Shown piece after piece: positions 45,063 through 53,833 of a DNA stretch of 64,000 nucleotides (position 1 is its first letter; every line of letters starts with the position of its first letter). Made by a program: the position numbers and the translations under genes. Location of the stretch: the NCBI GenBank assembly GCA_035548055.1, contig DASZTL010000061.1, forward strand, positions 30,424 through 94,423, given 5' to 3'. Under the pieces are notes generated by a model. It had not been told where the DNA came from. It ran no database searches and was given only the letters and a program-made list of their open reading frames with translations. The DNA comes from DASZTV01 sp035548055 (GTDB lineage: Bacteria; Actinomycetota; Actinomycetes; JAFAQI01).

Positions 45063-47390
45063 ATGCGAGCGCTGGCGGCCGGCGCGTTGCTCGGCGTGCT
45101 CATCACGCCGCTCACGGCGAATGCCGGGCCGGCCGCGGCCGGGCAGCCGGTCAGCAACCCGGCCGGTCTGGTCGACGCCCGGAGCGGTTCGCTCGGCCCC
45201 GGGTTCGTCACTGTCGCTGCGGGACTGCCGTTCGGCATGGTGACGCCGGGCCCGATCACCACGACGCCTGTGGGTGACGATCCGCTCAACTACGTCGGCT
45301 ACGCCTACCAGGATCCAGAGATCCGTGGCTTCGCGCTGACCCACTTCTCCGGGGCCGGAATCCACATCGGTGGCGAGCTGCCTGTCATGCCCGTGACCGG
45401 CCCGGTCACGAGTCCGAAGCCCTCGGACTGGGCGAGCCCGTTCACGCACGCCACCGAGACGGCCGAGCCCGGCTACTACGCGACGACCCTGCTCAAGTCC
45501 GGGGTCCGAACAGAGCTCACTGCCACCACGCGTACGGCGGTCGAGCGCTACACGTTCCCGCGCGGTTCGCAGGCGAACCTGATCTTCGACGTCACCAGGA
45601 ACAACGACAGCAACCAATCCGGCGGCACGCTGAGCGGAGCCTTCCGAGTCGTGGGCCATCACCGCGCGCAAGGATCGGTCCGCGTGCCGGACTCGGGTGG
45701 TCTGACCATCTGGTTCGCAGCCCGGTTCGACCAGCGCATCGTCAGGCACGGCACGTGGACGGCGGCTGGGATGACACCCGCCAAGTCGACTGCCAGGGGT
45801 CACGGGGCCGGGGGCTGGGTGGGATTCGACTCCACACGCAGCAGCGAGGTGCAGGCCGACATCGCCCTCAGCTACACGTCTCAGCGCGAGGCGGTTCGCA
45901 ACCTTCGCGCCGAAGCGCCAGCCGGCCGCTCGTTCGACGAGGTACGCCGGCAGGCGGCGCGTACCTGGAACACGCGGCTTCGCAGCGTCGAGATCGCCGG
46001 CGGCACCCGGCACGCTCGGCGTACCTTCTACACCGCCCTATACCACGCGCTGCTGATGCCGACGGCCTTCGACGATGCCGATGGGCGCTATCGCGGCTTC
46101 GACAGCAAGATCCGTCGAGTTCCGCGAGACCACCACCACTACACGGACCTGAGCCTGTGGGACACCTACCGCACCCAGACACCGCTGCTCACGCTGGTGG
46201 CGCCGAGGGTCGCGCACGATCTAGGCGTCTCGCTGCTTGCTGACACTGCGCAGAACTCAGGCGTCATCCCACGCTGGGTTCGTGGCAACCGTGACTACGG
46301 GATCATGGGCGGGGACTCCGGTACACCCACGCTTGCGACCTTGGTCACCAGTGGCGCGCTTCGCGGCGCAGCCGCGCGTAGGGCGTACGCGGCCGTCGTT
46401 CACCAAGCGACGACGCTGCCGCCGGCCGATCCCCGATCCGGTCTCGACAGCTACCTGAAGCTCGGTTACGTCCCGCTGGACGTGAGCGGTCGAGGCGCGT
46501 CGGTCACCCTCGAGTACGCCATCGACGATGCGGCGATCGCGGGCCTGGCGCGACACTTCCACGACGCCCACCGGGCTGCGGTCTTCACCCGTCGAGCCGG
46601 GTATTGGCGCCACTTGCTCGACCGCTCCGACGGCTTCCTCCGGCCCCGGATGAGCGACGGCGCCTGGGCCACCCCGACCAACCTCGGCCTCACCCACGTG
46701 TGGAACCCGATCTTCCCGGACGGCTGGCAGGAGGGCACCGGCTGGCAGTACCTGTGGCTGGTCCCGCAGGACGTGCGCGGACTGGCGAACGCGATCGGCA
46801 AGAACACGATGATCGAGCGGCTGGATCGATTCTTCCTTGCAGCCTTGGACCGGCAGGCAGCTCCGGTGGTACCGGAAGCGCAGGCCCAGGCTTCGCTGTT
46901 CGGGGCGTACTACATCGGCAACCAGTACACGCCGGCAAACGAAACGGATCTCCAGGCGCCGTGGTTGTACAACTGGCTCGGCCAGCCGTGGCGGACTCAG
47001 CAGGTCGTCCGCGCCGAGGCCGGTGTCTTCAACGCCTCCCCGTACGGGCTTCCCGGCAACGACGATGCGGGGACGATGTCGGCGGCGTACGTGCTGTCCG
47101 CGATCGGCCTGTACCAAGCACAGCCGGGAGTCGATGCCTGGGAGCTGTCCTCGTCGTTCTTCCCCACGGTGCGGATCCGCGGCGGCCTTCGCATCTCAGC
47201 GCCGGGCAGCAGCCCGCTCCGGCAATACATTGCCTCGGCGCAGCTCAACGGCAAAGCGCTCGAGCGGGTCTGGCTGTCGTATGGCGACTTGCACGGCCGC
47301 CTGGTCGAGACGATGGCTTCGCGTCCCACCGCCTGGGGCACACCGGCGAGCGCGGCGCCGCCGAGCCTCAGCGACCGGCGGCGACGGTAG
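45063..47390 (+). CDS. Secreted alpha-mannosidase (GH92)
   Basis: About 775 residues of a GH92 exo-alpha-mannosidase, a calcium-dependent enzyme acting on N-glycan or other mannosides. The family landmarks are visible: WQEGTGWQYLWLVPQD (about residues 554-569) and GNDDAGTMSAAYVLSAIGLY (about 663-682). The start is uncertain. The ATG at 45063 begins a signal peptide (RALAAGALLGVLITPLTANA), but the frame is open upstream and a CTG at 45000 overlapping the GH20 stop would add a basic N-region. With GH20 and GH3 it suggests glycan scavenging. Confidence 0.88.
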   Translation: MRALAAGALLGVLITPLTANAGPAAAGQPVSNPAGLVDARSGSLGPGFVTVAAGLPFGMVTPGPITTTPVGDDPLNYVGYAYQDPEIRGFALTHFSGAGIHIGGELPVMPVTGPVTSPKPSDWASPFTHATETAEPGYYATTLLKSGVRTELTATTRTAVERYTFPRGSQANLIFDVTRNNDSNQSGGTLSGAFRVVGHHRAQGSVRVPDSGGLTIWFAARFDQRIVRHGTWTAAGMTPAKSTARGHGAGGWVGFDSTRSSEVQADIALSYTSQREAVRNLRAEAPAGRSFDEVRRQAARTWNTRLRSVEIAGGTRHARRTFYTALYHALLMPTAFDDADGRYRGFDSKIRRVPRDHHHYTDLSLWDTYRTQTPLLTLVAPRVAHDLGVSLLADTAQNSGVIPRWVRGNRDYGIMGGDSGTPTLATLVTSGALRGAAARRAYAAVVHQATTLPPADPRSGLDSYLKLGYVPLDVSGRGASVTLEYAIDDAAIAGLARHFHDAHRAAVFTRRAGYWRHLLDRSDGFLRPRMSDGAWATPTNLGLTHVWNPIFPDGWQEGTGWQYLWLVPQDVRGLANAIGKNTMIERLDRFFLAALDRQAAPVVPEAQAQASLFGAYYIGNQYTPANETDLQAPWLYNWLGQPWRTQQVVRAEAGVFNASPYGLPGNDDAGTMSAAYVLSAIGLYQAQPGVDAWELSSSFFPTVRIRGGLRISAPGSSPLRQYIASAQLNGKALERVWLSYGDLHGRLVETMASRPTAWGTPASAAPPSLSDRRRR

Positions 47391-48060
47391 GCGTTGCCGG
47401 CAGGACGTCGGCGAAGAGGAACCCGTCACGCTCGACGACCTCGCCGATGGTGACATCGAGCGGTTCGCTGAACCCCGGGCCGTCGACCACGAAGGTGTGG
47501 AACTCCCCGTTCTCGCCGCACGGGTCCACCGCGGGCGGTAACGCATCGAGCAGATCGGCGTCGTACCAGCGGCCGACCAGGTCACCGGGCGCTTGCGCGG
47601 GGTCGACGCACGTCAGTACCGCACGCATCCCGGTGGCGACCATCCGTCGCGACAGCTGGTCGGTCGGCTCGAGCCACAGCGGGAAGACCGGCTCGATGCC
47701 GGACCCGGCCAGCATCCGCACGCGATAGTCCCGCACGTCGGCGAGGTACAGATCGCCGAACACCATGTGGGTCACCTCGGCGGCATGGGCGGCGCGGACA
47801 GCGGCGGCCATGCGCTCCTCGTAGACGTCGTTGGGACAGGGCCACGGCAGGTCGACGACGTGAAGTGGCAAGCCGACTGCCGCCGCCTGTGCCTCCAGGA
47901 GCCCGCGTCGAACCGCGTGCATCGCCACCCGGTCAGCCGTCGAGTTCACAGTGGTGAGCAGACCGACGACCTCCAGCTCGCCGGCATTGCGGATCGCCTC
48001 GAGGGCAAAGGCGCTGTCCTTGCCGCTGGACCAGCTCAGCCAGGCCCGGGGGAGTGTCAT
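47368..48060 (-). CDS. Diphthamide-synthase-like ATP-pyrophosphatase domain protein
   Basis: A 230-residue N-type ATP pyrophosphatase. The PP-loop is WLSWSSGKDSAFALEAI (about residues 6-22), where SGKDS binds ATP. Overall similarity is to the bacterial homologs of the diphthine-ammonia ligase domain (FGDLYLADVRDYRVRML, GEFHTFVVDGP). Bacteria do not make diphthamide, so the substrate is unknown. The ATG at 48060 overlaps the stop of the DUF5522 gene upstream by 4 bases, so the two may work together. Its 3' end overlaps the end of the convergent GH92 gene by 23 bases. Confidence 0.85.
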   Translation of the reverse strand: MTLPRAWLSWSSGKDSAFALEAIRNAGELEVVGLLTTVNSTADRVAMHAVRRGLLEAQAAAVGLPLHVVDLPWPCPNDVYEERMAAAVRAAHAAEVTHMVFGDLYLADVRDYRVRMLAGSGIEPVFPLWLEPTDQLSRRMVATGMRAVLTCVDPAQAPGDLVGRWYDADLLDALPPAVDPCGENGEFHTFVVDGPGFSEPLDVTIGEVVERDGFLFADVLPATPTVAAGR

Positions 48061-48362
48061 CGGCGCGCCGCATCGACGACGTAGGGGCAATGGCGACAGC
48101 CGTTCTCGCAGCAGTAGCCGCGCTCAGCGAGATATGCCGCGGTGAGCACGAACAGACCTGTCAGCGGGTCCGGATAGCCGGCCTCATCCGCAGCCAGCGC
48201 GGCGTCATGGGCCGCAAGGATGCGGTCGCGTCCGGGTGCATCGAGCGGGAGTCTCGAGTGAGCCGGCGTCGACAGCGGCCGGTCTGCAAGGACGTCCGCG
48301 TGGGGCGCGCCGGCTGCCGACTCAGAATCGATGTCTGAGCGTGACAAGGCCGACGACCCCAC
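48057..48362 (-). CDS. DUF5522-like Cys-rich small protein
   Basis: A 101-residue protein with the Cys/His cluster RGYCCENGCRHCPY near the C-terminus, the signature of the DUF5522 family. It may bind a metal. The N-terminal 40 residues are low-complexity. It is sandwiched between the DUF2510 membrane protein, whose 3' end it overlaps by 41 bases, and the ATP-pyrophosphatase gene, which it overlaps by 4 bases. The tight coupling to a PP-loop enzyme is notable, but function is unknown. A later start is possible. Confidence 0.7.
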   Translation of the reverse strand: MGSSALSRSDIDSESAAGAPHADVLADRPLSTPAHSRLPLDAPGRDRILAAHDAALAADEAGYPDPLTGLFVLTAAYLAERGYCCENGCRHCPYVVDAARR

Positions 48363-48666
48363 AGATGATCGCCGCCGCGAATGCGAGTGGCGCCAGCTTC
48401 TCGTTCTTGCTCTTGCTCGCGAACGCTGTGAAGAACGGCGTCACGATCAGCGGGACGAAACCGGTCGCGAGCGCGAAGAAGATCGACAGCGCAGCAGCGA
48501 CGAAGGTGTACATCGAATACTGATTGTGCTCGAAGAGCGACTCGCTCTGGGTTGCGGTGCTGGTCGTGCCGTCGGTGGTCGACGTCGTCCAGGCCTGGCC
48601 GTTCCACCACCGGAAGGGGGCGACGCCTCCCGGGTCCGGATACCAACCGGGTGCGGGACTGGTCAC
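48322..48666 (-). CDS. DUF2510 membrane protein
   Basis: A 114-residue protein with the N-terminal DUF2510 motif, a short Trp-rich segment (APGWYPDPGGVAPFRWWNG then QAWT), and two transmembrane helices at about residues 52-75 and 88-108. Such proteins are common in Actinobacteria and of unknown function; the Trp module may mediate binding. Start ATG at 48666. It overlaps the DUF5522-like gene downstream by 41 bases. Confidence 0.85.
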   Translation of the reverse strand: MTSPAPGWYPDPGGVAPFRWWNGQAWTTSTTDGTTSTATQSESLFEHNQYSMYTFVAAALSIFFALATGFVPLIVTPFFTAFASKSKNEKLAPLAFAAAIICGVVGLVTLRHRF

Positions 48667-48712
48667 GCGAACTCCTGTACGGCGAAGGCTCGATCGACTC
48701 TACTGGCCGGCT

Positions 48713-49198
48713 TCAGCGGCCGTCAGCATAGAGAGCCGTCGCAAGCCGCTCGGCGTGCTCTCGCAACGTCGCATCCGGCAGCGGTTCGTCGAAGAACATC
48801 TCGTCCCAGGTCAGCGGATTCCCGGGCGCGGGATCATCGACGTACCTCGGCACGACGTGGGTGTGCAGGTGGGGCAGCCAGTTCCCCAACGTCATCAGGT
48901 TGATCTTGACCGGCTTGAACACCCGGTCGATCGCGCGGGCGACCCGGTTCACGTCGGCCCAGTAGCTCGCGGACTGCTCCTTGCTCAGTGCGAATGCCTC
49001 GGCGACGTGCTGGCCGTTCCAGGCGACGACGCAGAAGCCGGGCAGCCGGCTCCGCGAATCCAGCCGCACCACAGTGGCCGGAAGCGCAGCGCCGGTGACC
49101 AGGTCACGGCTTCGGGTGTCGACGATCGCCGCGCAGATCGGGCAGTCGGCACCCGCCTTGCGCTCGGCCCAGTCATCGGGCCAGCCACCCTCCCTCAC
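48713..49198 (-). CDS. HIT family hydrolase
   Basis: A 161-residue histidine-triad protein. The triad motif is LPHLHTHVVPR (HxHxH type, near residue 110), which hydrolyses AMP-linked or similar nucleotide conjugates. An N-terminal CPIC pair (residues about 19-22) may bind zinc. The GTG at 49198 (MREGGWPDDWAERKAG) is the preferred start; an in-frame ATG at 49252 would add 18 residues. It is divergent from the GH3 gene. Typical actinobacterial HIT protein; substrate unknown. Confidence 0.88.
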   Translation of the reverse strand: MREGGWPDDWAERKAGADCPICAAIVDTRSRDLVTGAALPATVVRLDSRSRLPGFCVVAWNGQHVAEAFALSKEQSASYWADVNRVARAIDRVFKPVKINLMTLGNWLPHLHTHVVPRYVDDPAPGNPLTWDEMFFDEPLPDATLREHAERLATALYADGR

Positions 49199-49302
49199 CC
49201 CGGCAACGTACCTCCGGTCGCGTGGCGGTGGGTCCTGGGAGCGCAAGATCACGCCGCTAGGAGCGAGCAGGATCCGCTATCCGCCGGGTCGAATCAGGGG
49301 CG

Positions 49303-51528
49303 ATGCGCCGCAACCCAGCAAGCCGGGCCCTGCTCACCGTGCTCGTCGTCGCCGGCTGCAGCGCTGGCCTGGTCCGAGGCACCGGGGCACCGGCGGTCGC
49401 CGCGACGGCGGTCGCCCACTGCCCGTGGATGAACCCCCACCTGTCGGCTGAGCGTCGCGCCGCCATGGTGGTCAAGCGCATGACCCTGCAGCAGAAGGTG
49501 AGCCTGCTCTACGGCCGGGGCGACATCACCCACTACGGCGCCGCGAACTACATCCCCGGCATTCCATCGCTCTGCGTCCCGGACCAGGTGTCGAACGACG
49601 CAGGCGCCGGGCTTGGGGACGTACAGGTCCTGGTCACCGCCTTCCCGGACGGGATCACGCAGGCGGCCAGCTGGGACCGCGCGATGCAGTACAAGCTTGG
49701 TGCCGCGATCGGCTGGGAGGCGTGGCACAAGGGGGTCAACGTTCAGCTCGCGCCGGGCGTGGACATCGCACGCAACCCGCTGAACGGCCGCACCTTCGAA
49801 TACGCCGGAGAAGACCCCTACCTGTCCGGGCAGACCGGCGTGGCCGAGATCAGGGGGATCCAGAGTCAGCACGTCGCGGCAACCGTCAAGCACTACGCGC
49901 TGAACGACCAAGAGACCAACCGCATGACCGACTCTTCGGATGTGGACGTGCGCACGATGCAGGAGATCCACCTCCCGGCATACGAGGCCGCAGTCAAGGA
50001 GGGCCACGTCGCGTCGGTGATGTGCAGCTACAACCGGATCAACGGCGTGTACGCCTGTCAGAACCGCTATCTGCTCCGGGACGTCCTCAAGCGGCAGTTC
50101 GGCTTCAAGGGGTGGGTGATGTCCGACTGGGGCGGCACCCACTCAACTGTCGCCGCCGCCAAGAACGGCCTCGATCAGGAGCAGAACATCACTCCCGGCA
50201 CCTATTTCTCCAAGCCGTTGCAGGCGGCTGTGCAGAACCATCAGGTGTCGATGCGGACGCTCAACGAGATGGTGCGTCGGGTCATGTGGGGTCTGTTCAC
50301 CGCTGGCGTGTTCGACCATCCGGCGCCGGCAGCCCCGATCGCGACCACCGCCATCGTCAACACCCCGCAGGAGAAGGCGACCGCGCTCGAGGTGGCCGAG
50401 GGTGGAGCGGTCCTGCTCAAGAACGCCCGAGGTGTTCTACCGCTGCAAGGAACGGGACAGAGCCTCGCCGTGATCGGCCTGCCGGCGACGCCGGTGGGGG
50501 CGCAGCAGTACTACCAAGGCGGCGGTAGCTCGAAGGTGCCGTTGTTCGGCGTGAACCCGAACGTCGTCGACCCGCTGTCGGCGATCACGCTACGGGCGCA
50601 AGCAAACGGTGACGTCGTCATCCCGGCGGCGGGACTCACGACCGCTGACGCCGTGGCGGCCGCCAAGCTCGCCAAGACAGCAGTGGTCTTCATCGGCGAC
50701 GGCGAGACCGAAGGAAGCGACCGCAAGTCGCTCAACGCGGTGAACGCCGTGTGCGCACTCGTGTGCCTTCCGTCGACGGGTCCTGACCAGAACGCTTTGG
50801 TGTCCGCGGTGGCGAAGGCGAACCCGAACACGATCGTCGTCGTGCAGGCGGGCGGCCCGGTCGCGATGCCGTGGCTGAAGCAGGTCCGAGGCGTCCTGCA
50901 CATGTGGTTCCCCGGCGAGCAGGATGGCAACGCCGCGGCCGCGCTGCTGTTCGGCGACGTCAACCCGTCGGGCAAGCTGCCCATCACCTTCCCGAAGTCG
51001 ATGAAGCAGACGCCGCTGCGGTCCGCACAGCAGTACCCGGGTGTGACCATCCAAGGGATCCCGCACTCGCGGTACACCGAGCGGCTCCTGGTGGGCTATC
51101 GCTGGTACACGGCGAAACACATCACGCCGAGGTTCCCGTTCGGCTTCGGCCTGTCGTACACCCACTTCGCGTTGAGCCATCTCACCGTGCGCGGCACGAC
51201 CCGTGGTGCAACCGCGCGGTTCGCGGTGACGAACACCGGCAGCCGAGCCGGCGCGGAGGTGGCGCAGCTGTACGTCGGTGACCCGCCTGGCGCCCACGAG
51301 CCGCCCATCCAGCTCAAGGGCTACGAGAAGGTGTGGCTGCAGCCGGGCGAGCGCAAGTGGCTGACCCTCGATCTGGACCGCCGTTCGTTCGCCTACTGGA
51401 AGACCAAGGCCAACGCCTGGCGGGTGGCGCCTGGCTGCTACTCGATCCGGGTCGGCGACTCATCGGCCCACCTGCCGCTGCACGGACGGATCTGCACCAG
51501 CGACCGAGGTGCCGCAGCGCAGCGGTAG
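49303..51528 (+). CDS. Secreted beta-glucosidase-like glycosidase (GH3)
   Basis: A 741-residue GH3 enzyme. A signal peptide with a possible lipobox-like LVVAGCSAG occurs near residues 13-22. The catalytic domain has VNVQLAPGVDIARNPLNGRT (about residues 145-164), KHYALNDQETNR, and the nucleophile in GWVMSDWGGTHS near Asp 276. The second C-terminal alpha/beta domain and a fibronectin-like tail (GLSYTHFALSHL) follow, the usual three-domain GH3 plan. It would release beta-linked glucose or related sugars for the ABC importer encoded convergently downstream. Confidence 0.9.
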   Translation: MRRNPASRALLTVLVVAGCSAGLVRGTGAPAVAATAVAHCPWMNPHLSAERRAAMVVKRMTLQQKVSLLYGRGDITHYGAANYIPGIPSLCVPDQVSNDAGAGLGDVQVLVTAFPDGITQAASWDRAMQYKLGAAIGWEAWHKGVNVQLAPGVDIARNPLNGRTFEYAGEDPYLSGQTGVAEIRGIQSQHVAATVKHYALNDQETNRMTDSSDVDVRTMQEIHLPAYEAAVKEGHVASVMCSYNRINGVYACQNRYLLRDVLKRQFGFKGWVMSDWGGTHSTVAAAKNGLDQEQNITPGTYFSKPLQAAVQNHQVSMRTLNEMVRRVMWGLFTAGVFDHPAPAAPIATTAIVNTPQEKATALEVAEGGAVLLKNARGVLPLQGTGQSLAVIGLPATPVGAQQYYQGGGSSKVPLFGVNPNVVDPLSAITLRAQANGDVVIPAAGLTTADAVAAAKLAKTAVVFIGDGETEGSDRKSLNAVNAVCALVCLPSTGPDQNALVSAVAKANPNTIVVVQAGGPVAMPWLKQVRGVLHMWFPGEQDGNAAAALLFGDVNPSGKLPITFPKSMKQTPLRSAQQYPGVTIQGIPHSRYTERLLVGYRWYTAKHITPRFPFGFGLSYTHFALSHLTVRGTTRGATARFAVTNTGSRAGAEVAQLYVGDPPGAHEPPIQLKGYEKVWLQPGERKWLTLDLDRRSFAYWKTKANAWRVAPGCYSIRVGDSSAHLPLHGRICTSDRGAAAQR

Positions 51529-51534
51529 GGCGCC

Positions 51535-52959
51535 CTACGACGCGCCGGCCCGACGGCGTGTGATGGCGTCGACCGAGGCCGCGACCAACAAGACGAGGCC
51601 CGTGATCTCCTGCACGACACTGATCGGCAGGCCCGGGTGGAGCTGAATGCCGTTGGGAATCATCGCGATGACTACGGCACCGAGGAGGGCATCGCGCGGC
51701 TTGCCCCGTCCGCCGAACAACGACGTGCCACCGATCACTGCGGCTGCGACGGCGTAGAGCAGCGTGTTGCCCTGGCCGAGTGCGGGTTGGGCGCCACCGC
51801 TGAAGTCAGCGAGGAACAGTCCGCCGATCGCTGCCAGCGTGGAGCAGAGAATGAAGGCCGAGATGCGCACCCGTTCGACGGGGATTCCGGCGCGGGAGGC
51901 CGCCTCGCTGTTGCCGCCGATCGCGTAGAGGTGACGACCCCACGAGGTGCGTGCCAGCAGGATCGAGAACACGACCATGAGCGCGATCGGGACGCTCGCC
52001 GCCCACGGCACACCTTGGATGACGAATCCAGGGTTCGGGTTCCGGTTTCGGTTGAACCAGATGACGATGAGCGCGCCGCCGACCGCGAGGACGCTGATCC
52101 GCAACGCGACCAGTGCATGGCGGTCGTAGGACACGCCCTGTGAGGCGCGCCTACGCTGCCGCGTGATCGTGACCGCCGCGTAGCCGAGCACGAGGACGCC
52201 GAAGAAGATCCAGCCCTGTGCCGGCGACATGTTCTTGTGCGTCATCGCGAACCAGGGGCCGTAGCGGCTGGTGCCGATCGACTGGCTCTGCACCGCGTCG
52301 AGCGTCACTCCCTCCCAGGTGAGGAACAACGCCAGGGTGACGATGAACGATGGAATGCCGATCGCGGTCACCAGAACGCCATTGAAGGTCCCGATCGCAA
52401 TACCAATCGCGCACGCGACAGCGAACGCGAGCCAGACGTGGTTCTCATCGGCGCCGGTGACGATCAGCACGATGCCGACGACGACGAGCACGGCAGCCGG
52501 GTACAGGCGCTTCCATACCGCGAGGCCCGCCGCTGCCGCCATCGCCACGATCAAGCCGATGTAGACCGCTGAGCCGACCGCTTGATGCAGGTCCCCGGAT
52601 CGCAGAGCCTGCGCTGCAAACCCGGCAGCGACGCCCCCCGCCGCCCCTGCGGAAAGGTCAATGTCGCCCAGCAGCAGCACGAAGACGAGGCCCAGCGCGA
52701 TCAACGCGATGAACGACGCTTGGGACATGAGGTTGCCGATGTTGTTGGCGGTGTGGAACAGCGGCGTCGTGACGCTGAACAACACCCCGATCACCACGAG
52801 GCCGAGTACGGCCGGCAGTCCACCTGGGTCGCCGCGGCGTACCCGGATGACGTATTCCGAGAACGCGGCCGACAGCCCGCGGGGTGTGGTGTCGACGCGG
52901 AAGCTGGTGCGTGGGTCGTCGCTGTCGTCGGTGACGGTGCTTGTCGGGTCGCTGGACAT
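51535..52959 (-). CDS. Sugar ABC transporter permease (XylH/RbsC type)
   Basis: A 474-residue inner-membrane permease with about ten or more hydrophobic helices, of the ribose/xylose class (FVLLLGDIDLSAGAAGGVAA near residue 100; GGNSEAASRAGIPVERV then RISAFILCSTLAAIGG, and GGTSLFGGRGKPRDALLGAV near the C-terminus). It is larger than RbsC and similar in size to XylH, with an extra central hydrophilic insertion. ATG start at 52959 (MSSDPTSTVTDDSDD). It follows the ATPase gene by 8 bases and is last in the operon binding protein, ATPase, permease. Confidence 0.9.
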   Translation of the reverse strand: MSSDPTSTVTDDSDDPRTSFRVDTTPRGLSAAFSEYVIRVRRGDPGGLPAVLGLVVIGVLFSVTTPLFHTANNIGNLMSQASFIALIALGLVFVLLLGDIDLSAGAAGGVAAGFAAQALRSGDLHQAVGSAVYIGLIVAMAAAAGLAVWKRLYPAAVLVVVGIVLIVTGADENHVWLAFAVACAIGIAIGTFNGVLVTAIGIPSFIVTLALFLTWEGVTLDAVQSQSIGTSRYGPWFAMTHKNMSPAQGWIFFGVLVLGYAAVTITRQRRRASQGVSYDRHALVALRISVLAVGGALIVIWFNRNRNPNPGFVIQGVPWAASVPIALMVVFSILLARTSWGRHLYAIGGNSEAASRAGIPVERVRISAFILCSTLAAIGGLFLADFSGGAQPALGQGNTLLYAVAAAVIGGTSLFGGRGKPRDALLGAVVIAMIPNGIQLHPGLPISVVQEITGLVLLVAASVDAITRRRAGAS

Positions 52960-52967
52960 CGGCAGGC

Positions 52968-53756
52968 CTACGCGCTCTGGGCGGCCGTCGCCGGGGCCAG
53001 GCCGATCTCGCCGCTGCGTCCGGTCGTGATCAGCTCGACCACCTGCTCGAGTGAGGTGTCCGCGCGCTTGACCTCGGCGGCCCGACGGCCGAGGTAGAGC
53101 ACCGCGATCCGGTCGGCGACCTCGAGCACGTCGTTCATGTTGTGCGAGATCAGAACGACGCCGATGCCGTTGTCGGCGAGGCGGCGTACCAGGTCGAGGA
53201 CCTGCCTGGTCTGGGCGACGCCGAGCGCAGCCGTCGGCTCGTCGAGGAAGACGACGCGCCCGTTCCAGAGCACGGCGCGGGCGATGGCGACGGTCTGGCG
53301 TTGCCCGCCGGACAGGCTCGCAACCGGTTGGCGGACCGAGTTGATCGTCCGTACGGCGAGGGAGCGCAGCGTCTCGCGCGCCTTGGTCTCCATCTCGCCG
53401 TCGGAGAGGAACGGGCCGCGGCGCATCTCGCGCCCGAGAAACATGTTCTGGGTGATGTCGAGGTTGTCGGCGAGTGCAAGGTCCTGGTAGACGAACTCGA
53501 TCCCGAGCGACGAAGCGACTGCCGGCGAGGAGATGGTGACAGGCTTGCCGTCCCAGTACATCCGGCCCGTGTCGATCGTGTTGATCCCGGCGATGCACTT
53601 CACAAGGGTCGACTTGCCGGCGCCGTTGTCCCCGACGAGTGCGGTGACCTGACCGGGGTAGACGGCGAAGTCCACGTCATGGAGCACATGCACCGCGCCG
53701 AAGCTCTTGTTCAGTCCCTCGACTCGGAGTACCGGCGTCTCGGACGGGTCGGACAC
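52968..53756 (-). CDS. Sugar ABC transporter ATP-binding protein (single-domain)
   Basis: A 262-residue ABC ATPase that powers the adjacent sugar permease. Walker A is ALVGDNGAGKSTLVKCI (about residues 36-52), the signature is PVASLSGGQRQTVAIARA, and Walker B with the catalytic Glu is RVVFLDEPTAALGVAQT. It has one nucleotide-binding domain, unlike the two-domain RbsA/XylG, so it would work as a dimer. The GTG at 53756 (MSDPSETPVLRVEGLNKS) is chosen; the frame is open upstream into the hairpin region. Substrate range is that of ribose/xylose-type importers. Confidence 0.9.
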   Translation of the reverse strand: MSDPSETPVLRVEGLNKSFGAVHVLHDVDFAVYPGQVTALVGDNGAGKSTLVKCIAGINTIDTGRMYWDGKPVTISSPAVASSLGIEFVYQDLALADNLDITQNMFLGREMRRGPFLSDGEMETKARETLRSLAVRTINSVRQPVASLSGGQRQTVAIARAVLWNGRVVFLDEPTAALGVAQTRQVLDLVRRLADNGIGVVLISHNMNDVLEVADRIAVLYLGRRAAEVKRADTSLEQVVELITTGRSGEIGLAPATAAQSA

Positions 53757-53780
53757 TTGCGGTCTCCTCGCACTCAGCGT

Positions 53781-53820
53781 CGTCGAGCCGAGGGCACCGG
53801 ATGGCGCCCTCGGCTCGACG
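53781..53820 (-). terminator. Perfect 15-bp hairpin between binding-protein and ATPase genes (attenuator-like)
   Basis: The arms CGTCGAGCCGAGGGC (53781-53795) and GCCCTCGGCTCGACG (53806-53820) are exact complements with a 10-base loop. It starts 13 bases after the binding-protein stop in the direction of transcription. In ABC operons such hairpins protect the 3' end of the binding-protein mRNA and reduce read-through to the permease and ATPase genes. No U-tract. Confidence 0.8.
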
Positions 53821-53833
53821 ACTTGCTGCTCTT

